Assembly (NCBI GenBank): GCA_014843695.1
Contig: CM026386.1
Span: forward strand, 83,937,791 to 84,001,790
Source: Archivesica marissinica
Lineage: Eukaryota; Mollusca; Bivalvia; Venerida; Vesicomyidae
Length of the DNA stretch: 64,000 nt
Reading direction: 5' to 3'
Within the stretch, counting starts at the first letter, position 1. Each line of letters opens with the position of its first letter. Under the pieces are notes generated by a model that had not been told where the DNA came from, searched no databases, and saw nothing but the letters and a program-made list of their open reading frames with translations. Positions 57,205 to 64,000 of the stretch are shown here, piece by piece. A program made the position numbers and the translations under genes.

Positions 57205-57835
57205 TACCGTCAGTATGATATTTGACGTCGGTATGATACTTGACGTCGGTATGATAATTGACGTCGGTATGATACTTGACGTCTGTATGATACTTGACGT
57301 CGGTATGGTACATGACGTCGGTATGATACTTGACGTCGGTATGGTACATGACGTCGGTATGATACTTGACGTCGGTATGGTACATGACGTCGGTATTGTA
57401 CATGACGTCGGTATGATACTTGACGTCGGTATGATACTTGGCGTCGGTATGATACATGACGTCGGTATGGTACATGACGTCGGTATGTTACATGACGTCG
57501 GTATTATACTTGACGTCGGTATTGTACATGACGTCGGTATGATACTTGACGTCGGTATGGTATTCGATGTCGGTATGATACTTGACATCGGTATGATACT
57601 TGACGTAGGTATGGTACATGACGTCGGTATGATACTTGACGTGGGTATGGTACATGACGTCGGTATTGTACATAACGTCGGTATGGTACATGATGTCGGT
57701 ATGGTACATGACGTTGGTATGATACTTGACGTCGGTATGATACTTGACGTAGGTATGATACATGACGTCGGTATGGTACATGACGTCGGTATGATACATG
57801 ACGTCGGTATGATACTTGACGTCGGTATGGTCATT
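57205..57835. repeat. 18-bp minisatellite, about 35 copies, with TGACGTC in most
   Basis: Unit TTGACGTCGGTATGATAC with ATGGTACA and ATTGTACA variants. The GACGTC palindrome is kept in most copies. Frames on both strands (IPTSSI / DVGMIL repeats) are artefacts. Confidence 0.97.
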
Positions 57836-58300
57836 GTAGCAATAGGGCCATTAAGGCCTTTGATCACTCTCCGGAGTTGAAAATCTCGAAATCGCTATAA
57901 AACATAGGCACAGAGGTTGTCGTCAACACAGGTCATACGGTACAACATTGCCGTTAAATCAAATCTCTATTTTTTGCCCGTTTCTGAGAAGATGTTTAAA
58001 GATTGTACTAATAGTAAGTGTGGCGATTTATAAGTCATTCACTACTAGAATACACAACTCACTGCTGGATTACACTACCCAATAATGCACTACACAACTC
58101 GTACATTTCCCCACTGCTCACTGCCAGCAGTACAGATCTGGAATGAGCAGCTGCTCATCGCTAACTCACACCGCTCATTGTTGAAGTAAAGCTTAATTGG
58201 CCTGTTTCCTACCTACCAGTAAACATTTTCGAAAAAAAAAAAAAATTAATTTTGATTAATTTTTTTTAAAAGGTTCGTCAATTTGCATTTACACATCATT
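57836..58300. other. Unassigned intron sequence
   Basis: A run of A then T (58231-58270, AAAAAAAAAAAAATTAATTT) is the only low-complexity stretch; CACTACACAACTC-type near-repeats lie at 58040-58100. Confidence 0.35.
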
Positions 58301-58304
58301 CACT

Positions 58305-58350
58305 ACTCTGGAATGGGTCTCTGTCTGTATCATGCACTATCCTCCAAAAT
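58305..58350 (+). mobile_element. SINE family S3 internal fragment
   Basis: TCTGGAATGGGTCTCTGTCT and CATGCACTATCCTCCAAAAT match 25604-25650 almost exactly. Confidence 0.7.
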
Positions 58351-58524
58351 CTAAAATGACAATATTTGCAGATGTCATTGCTGAGTAAAAGTTTCACTAA
58401 TAACTCGGCATATAAACATATTACTATATTTGCATATTTCATTGCAGAGTAAAAGTTTCACTTAGAACAAACATCCCTTCGAACTGATTTGGTAGGAAAA
58501 TATAAACTCATGCACTCCATGTAG

Positions 58525-58679
58525 TCCAGTGGTAACAGTGGACTGGTAATCCAGGGATCCCAGGTTCGATCCGCCGTCTAACCCTAATAAAATTAACAGA
58601 CTTTCAGATGCGACTTTACACCATACATCTTCAGGAGGCGTCGCTCATATGGGCAACCGGTAGCGACGATAAATAAACA

Positions 58680-58720
<41 letters not shown>
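58525..58720 (+). mobile_element. SINE family S3 followed by (CA)n
   Basis: Head GTAGTCCAGTGGTAACAGTG with B box CCCAGGTTCGATCC, internal deletion of the S3 body, tail GGAGGCGTCGCTCATATGGG and CCGGTAGCGACGATAAATAA, then about 40 bp of CA repeats (58678-58718). Confidence 0.82.
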
Positions 58721-58722
<2 letters not shown>

Positions 58723-58789
58723 GAACGCTGTCATTTGAAGGTATGGCCCTATTATATGAGATGATGGCGTCCGATTTATTATGTTTTTA

Positions 58790-59137
58790 GAAAATCTTTC
58801 TTATATTCAGGGTCACACTTGTGGAATCCCCTCCCTTATCATATTAAAACAGCACATTCTGTTCCACACTTCAATACTTTAGATATCGGGTGGTGCAAAG
58901 AACAGACCAATAACCTAATAAACTGATAATTTACAATTATACATGAATATAAGTATTAGTTCTAGCAGCTTATATCTTATTTCCTACGAAATGTTACTGG
59001 TTACTTTACATGTTTCATTATGCTAGTTCATGTTTTAATTTGTTGAGGGCCTCATGGTAGATTGACTTAATTGTTCAAATGAGTTATCTCGTTAAATAAA
59101 GTCTTTATTATTATTATTATTATTATTATTAGTGCGT
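58790..59137 (+). mobile_element. LINE 3' end fragment with (ATT)n tail
   Basis: A plus-strand frame gives SGSHLWNPLPYHIKTAHSVP then HFNTL, the LWNxLP motif of LINE ORF2 C-termini. The 3' tail contains GAGGGCCTCATGGTAGATTG and TGAGTTATCTCGTTAAATAA, then ATT repeats to 59137. The tail matches 25797-26018. Confidence 0.7.
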
Positions 59138-59290
59138 ATATGGGGCTCTTTGACGTTAGATCAGATAGAACTCGGGGAGTCCATCACGATCGCACATCGG
59201 AGGCCATCGCTCAACTACCAAGAGTTGACACAATCTGCAACGTGTAATATACCCCTGAATATTGTAGAATTGTAAATTGAAATAGCATAC

Positions 59291-59386
59291 CCGTGTTGGG
59301 CCTGTGTGGACCGTCCGGATCAATCAAGTACGTGTAGCTGTAAGTGTGGCCTTTCTCTACGTATTCCTGACATGTTGGTAATATCC
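59291..59386 (-). CDS. Module 2 exon a (module start)
   Basis: Acceptor ..GATTTCTTTCAG and donor CACGG|GTATGC; 96 nt, phase 1 in and out. Encodes ILPTCQEYVEKGHTYSYTYL, IDPDGPHRPNTG. C.E....GH.....Y.IDPDG closely follows the CNTNAP fibrinogen-like start. Confidence 0.88.
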
Positions 59387-59579
59387 CTGAAAGAAATCAA
59401 ACACTGAATGTAACCCTACATGTACGAGCTAAGCTGACAGTACAACTAGACTCTAAGCCCAACATTCCGAATACTTGACAACACAACAAAATCAAAGATA
59501 TTTGAATAAATGACTACTAAGTCGGTGGTAATATGCAGGTCTATTTATGCAAGAATATTATGTTCAAGTGGCATCTTAC

Positions 59580-59766
59580 CAAATTCACGTCGACTGCACT
59601 TCAGTGGCCCTATGTGGTATGTTCCTGTACTTTGATCGTTTATGTCTTTAAATTCCAAGCTTCCAATGGGAAGGTCTTGTTTGTCGGTTACGATTCCAAT
59701 ATCCTTCCTTGTCTTCCCGTCCATAATATCACAGTTGCAATTAACATCAGCTTCAAAACACACATA
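59580..59766 (-). CDS. Module 1 exon d
   Basis: Nearest acceptor ..AAAATGGCCAG and donor ATTTG|GTAAGATG; 187 nt, phase 0 in, phase 1 out. Encodes YVCFEADVNCNCDIMDGKTR, KDIGIVTDKQDLPIGSLEF, then YHIGPLKCSRREFG. Canonical CNCD..DGKTR.D.G...DK.DLPI...F...IGPLKC. The phase-0 start does not fit the phase-1 donor of the preceding exon c1; see findings. Confidence 0.85.
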
Positions 59767-60174
59767 CTGGCCATTTTAACATGACACGATATGAAAATAT
59801 GGTGTATATACTGACAAGAAAAAAGAAACTTTGAACTTTATATAAGAGGTAAAATGATATCCTTTTAGAAAAGGCAAATGTGTACGTCCACACTTAAATA
59901 TTGGGTAAAATAGTGCAGTGTGTGAATGATTATTTTCTTCACTAATGATAGAATAATTCATAACTCTAAACTTTGTAACGAAAGAGGAGCGCTCAATATA
60001 AAAGTGCACCGTTTAGTTTGTATGTTGTATATGTATTATATGACTGTATACAACAGAGGTACAACCTTTTTTGTTTTCCATATTAAATTTTAAAAAATGA
60101 CTGTTAGTAATATTTTGATATTAACTAGAACACGACATTAAGTAAATAATATGCTAAAATGTCAAGAAACATAC
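59767..60174. other. Intron between exons c1 and d1
   Basis: No repeat recognised. A stronger acceptor than the one used for exon d1 (pyrimidine-rich ..TTCTTTTTTCTTGTCAG) lies at about 59811. It would be phase-compatible with c1 but leads into an in-frame TAA. Confidence 0.45.
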
Positions 60175-60301
60175 CGGATTCACACGAGTTGAGAAGGCCA
60201 CATCCACACATATTTACACGTCCCATACCCCCGGGCCAGTATGTCTTCTCATTACCACTTATATCGGAGAAATGCCCATGTCCATTCAATAGGCGGGAGT
60301 T
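60175..60301 (-). CDS. Module 1 exon c
   Basis: Acceptor ..TGATATTGCAG and donor AATCCG|GTATGTTT; 127 nt, phase 0 in, phase 1 out. Encodes NSRLLNGHGHFSDISGNEK, TYWPGGMGRVNMCGCGLLNS, CES. YWPGG...N.C.CG...C is the most CNTNAP-like c segment here. Confidence 0.87.
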
Positions 60302-60464
60302 CTGCAATATCACAACAGTAAGTAATTAAATTACACATATGTCCAAATGCGATACTTGGGTTTGTTATTAAATTGTGTGATTGACATAATTATGTTCCTG
60401 CCTAAACACGATGTAATTACTAAATGTCTTGCTACTCAAATGTTATAGACTAGTTTTGTTTAAA

Positions 60465-60680
60465 TTGTATTCTAGCTACCACATAGCATGTACATACACA
60501 AGGAAACAAGCTTGACATTGTATTCTAGCTACCACAGAGCATGTACATACACATGAAAACAAACTTGAAATTGTATTCTATCTACCACAGAGCATGTACA
60601 TACACATGGAAACAAGCTGGAAATTGTATTCTAGCTACCACAGAGCATGTACATACACATGAAAACAAGCTGGAAATTGA
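60465..60680. repeat. 53-bp tandem repeat, 4 copies
   Basis: Unit with TTGTATTCTAGCTACCACAG, AGCATGTACATACACATGAA and AACAAGCTTGAAA, ending 8 bp from exon b1's donor. Confidence 0.95.
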
Positions 60681-60688
60681 AGTCATAC

Positions 60689-60815
60689 CGTGCATTCGTA
60701 TTCTGCTTCTTGTAAGCAAAACTTGGAGATCTCCACCAATTTGTTCAGTTGTAGAATGTCGACTGAATACTTAATTTGCTGTATATCCGAGCTTTGTACA
60801 GGCACTGGCTGAGGA
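60689..60815 (-). CDS. Module 1 exon b (first exon seen in the window)
   Basis: Acceptor ..GTGTGTTTGTAG and donor TGCACG|GTATGACT; 127 nt, phase 2 in, phase 0 out. Encodes PQPVPVQSSDIQQIKYSVDI, LQLNKLVEISKFCLQEAEYE, CT. Its a segment must lie beyond 63905. The 20-bp array starts about 25 bp upstream of the acceptor. Confidence 0.86.
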
Positions 60816-60837
60816 CTACAAACACACAGAACACCTT

Positions 60838-63800
60838 TCAAACATACAGTAAATCCAGCAAACATACAGTAAACCCATCAAACATACCGTAAACCCATCA
60901 AACATACCGTAAACCCATCAAACATACCGTAAACCCATCAAACATACAGTAAACCCATCACACACACACGGTAAACCCATCAAACATACCGTAAACCCAT
61001 CTAACATACAGTAAACCCATCAAACATACAGTAAACCCATCAAACATACCGTAAACCCATCTAACATACAGTAAACCCATCAAACATACCGTAAACCCAT
61101 CAAACATACCGTAAACCCATCAAACATACAGTAAACCCATCAAACACACGGTAAACCCATCAAACATACAGTAAACCCATCAAACACACGGTAAACCCAT
61201 CAAACATACCGTAAACCCATCAAACATACAGTAAACCCATCACACACACGGTAAACCCATCAAACATACCGTAAACCCATCACACACACGGTAAACCCAT
61301 CAAACATACCGTAAACCCATCACACACACGGTAAACCCATCAAACATACAGTAAACCCATCAAACATACCGTAAATCCATCAAACATAACGAAAACCCAT
61401 CACACACACGGTAAACCCATCAAACATACAGTAAACCCATCAAACACACGGTAAACCCATCAAACATACAGTAAACCCATCAAACATACCGTAAACCCAT
61501 CAAACATACCGTAAACCCATCAAACATACAGTAAACCCATCAAACACACGGTAAACCCATCAAACATACCGTAAACCCATCAAACATACCGTAAACCCAT
61601 CACACACACGGTAAACCCATCAAACATACCGTAAGCCCATCACACACACGGTAAACCCATCAAACATACCGTAAACCCATCACACACACGGTAAACCCAT
61701 CAAACATACAGTAAACCCATCAAACATACCGTAAACCCATCAAGCACACCGTAAACCCATCAAACATACCGTAAACCCATCTAACATACCGTAAACCCAT
61801 CAAACATACCGTAAACCCATCAAACATACCGTAAACCCATCAAACACACGGTAAACCCATCAAACATACCGTAAACCCATCAAACACACGGTAAACCCAT
61901 CAAACATACCGTAAACCCATCAAACATACCGTAAACCCATCACACACACGGTAAACCCATCAAACATACCGTAAACCCATCACACACACGGTAAACCCAT
62001 CAAACATACCGTAAACCCATCACACACACGGTAAACCCATCAAACATACAGTAAACCCATCAAACATACCGTAAACCCATCAAGCACACCGTAAACCCAT
62101 CAAACATACCGTAAACCCATCTAACATACCGTAAACCCATCAAGCATACCGTAAACCCATCAAGCACACGGTGAACCCATCAAAGATACCGTAAACCCAT
62201 TTAACATACCGTAAACCCATCAAGCATACCGTAAACCCATCAAGCACACGGTGAACCCATCAAACATACCGTAAACCCATCTAACACACGGTAAACCCAT
62301 CAAACATACCGTAAACCCATCTAACACACGGTAAACCCATCAAACATACCGTAAGCCCATCAAACATACCGTAAACCCATCTAACATACCGTAAACCCAT
62401 CAAACATACCGTAACCCATCTAACATACCGTAAACCCATCAAACACACGGTAAACCCATCAAACATACAGTAAACCCATCAAACATACCGTAAACCCATC
62501 AAGCATACCGTAAACCCATCAAGCATACCGTAAACCCATCAAACATACCGTAAACCCATCAAGCACACCGTAAACCCATCAAACATACCGTAAACCCATC
62601 TAACATACCGTAAACCCATCAAATATAACGTAAACCCATCTAACATACCGTAAACCCATCAAACATACCGTAAACCCATCAAACATACCGTAAACCCATC
62701 AAACATACAGTAAACCCATCAAACATATCGTAAACCCATCAAACATACCGTAAACCCATCAAACATATCGTAAACCCATCAAACATACCGTAAATCCATC
62801 AAACATACCGTAAACCCATCTAACATACAGTAAACCCTTCTAACATACCGTAAACCCATCTAACATACCGTAAACCCATCTAACATACAGTAAACCCATC
62901 TAACATACCGTAAACCCATCAAGCATACCGTAAACCCATCAAACACACGGTAAACCCATCAAACATACTGTAAACCCATCAAACATACCGTAAACCCATC
63001 AAACATACCGTAAACCCATCTAACATACCGTAAACCCATCTAACATACCGTAAACCCATCAAGCATACCGTAAACCCATCAAACAAATGGTAAACCCATC
63101 AAACATACAGTAAACCCATCAAACATATCGTAAACCCATCAAACATACCGTAAACCCATCAAACATACCGTCAACCCATCAAGCATACCGTAAACCCATC
63201 AAACAAATGGTAAACCCATCAAACATACAGTAAACCCATCAAACATATCGTAAACCCATCAAACATACCGTAAACCCATCAAACATATCGTAAACCCATC
63301 AAACATACCGTAAATCCATCAAACATACCGTAAATCCATCAAACATACCGTAACATACCGTAAATCCATCAAACATACCGTAAATCCATCAAACATACCG
63401 TAAATCCATCAAACATACCGTAAATCCATCAAACATACCGTAAATCCATCAAACATACCGTAAACCCATCAAACATACCGTAGATCCATCTAATATACCG
63501 TAAATCCATCAAACATACCTTAAATCCATCAAACATACCGTAAATCCATCTAACATACCGTAAACCCATCAAACATACCGTAAATCCATCAAACATACCG
63601 TAAATCCATCAAACATACCGTAAATCCATCAAACATACCGTAAATCCATCTAACATACCGTAAACCCATCTAACATACCGTAAACCCATCTAACATACCG
63701 TGAACCCATCAAACATACAGTAAACCCATCTAACATACCGTGAACCCATCAAACATACCGTAAACCCATCAAACATACCGTAAACCCATCTAACATACCG

Positions 63801-63905
63801 TAAACCCATCTAACATACCGTAAATCCATCAAACATACCGTAAATCCATCTAACATACCGTAAACCCATCTAACATACCGTAAACCCATCTAACATACCG
63901 TAAAC
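60838..63905. repeat. 20-bp minisatellite, about 153 copies
   Basis: Unit AAACCCATCAAACATACCGT with point variants (ACACACGG, CATACAG, CAAGCATACC, CTAACATACC, AAATCCATC). From about 63300 to 63650 an AAATCCATC subtype dominates; subtype order before that is only locally regular. It fills the intron upstream of exon b1. Confidence 0.98.
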
Positions 63906-64000
63906 CCATCTAACATACATAAAATGAGTCACTCAAACATACTTAAATCAATACATAAATATTGCATATTGTATACATGTATATACTGACACCAAAAAGG
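63906..64000. other. Unassigned right edge
   Basis: AT-rich; no feature recognised. Confidence 0.4.

Overview
The window is eukaryotic nuclear DNA. It is AT-rich and intron-rich, and full of minisatellites, tRNA-derived SINEs, MITEs, LINE fragments and a Tc1-like transposon. The repeat types (palindromic repeats with arms like GCTCTATGCTGTTTGC, LINE tails ending in ATT runs, and a family of CNTNAP-like extracellular modules) suggest a marine invertebrate, most likely a bivalve mollusc. The species call is inference only.

Host gene: 23 short exons on the minus strand, from 60815 down to 1196, read as one long multi-exon gene. They encode six successive copies (the first partial) of a cysteine-rich module resembling the fibrinogen-like region of contactin-associated proteins / neurexin IV. 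Each module has four segments: (a) a Cys...DPDG...PF.V.C start, (b) an IS.YC.Q...YEC segment, (c) a WGG/YWPGG...C.CG...C segment, and (d) CNCD..DG..R.D.G...LP...IG.LKC. I placed a splice donor and acceptor at every junction. All but one of the 22 junctions are phase-compatible. The exons total about 3.43 kb (about 1,140 codons). The gene continues past the right edge and probably past the left edge.

Introns: almost every intron holds its own private tandem array, with units of 16 to 77 bp plus tri- and tetranucleotide tracts. The arrays together cover well over a third of the window. Several show higher-order periods: 9x43, 7x39 and 6x48 bp. The long repetitive open frames in these arrays are by-products of unit lengths and are not genes.

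Mobile elements in the introns: (1) 26604-30885, an element with ~120-130 bp imperfect inverted repeats that carries a broken gene for a FEN1/XPG-type nuclease with a CXC cysteine cluster, best compared with Academ-type DNA transposons; (2) 34971-36483, an intact-looking Tc1-like DD34E transposon; (3) 47830-51360, a LINE interrupted by a second, inverted LINE copy; (4) other LINE 3' ends; (5) several TA-flanked MITEs; (6) a TIR element whose interior is a perfect 30-bp minisatellite (44898-45381); (7) at least four tRNA-headed SINE families sharing two types of 3' tail.

No rRNA, CRISPR, prokaryotic operon or convincing functional tRNA gene is visible.
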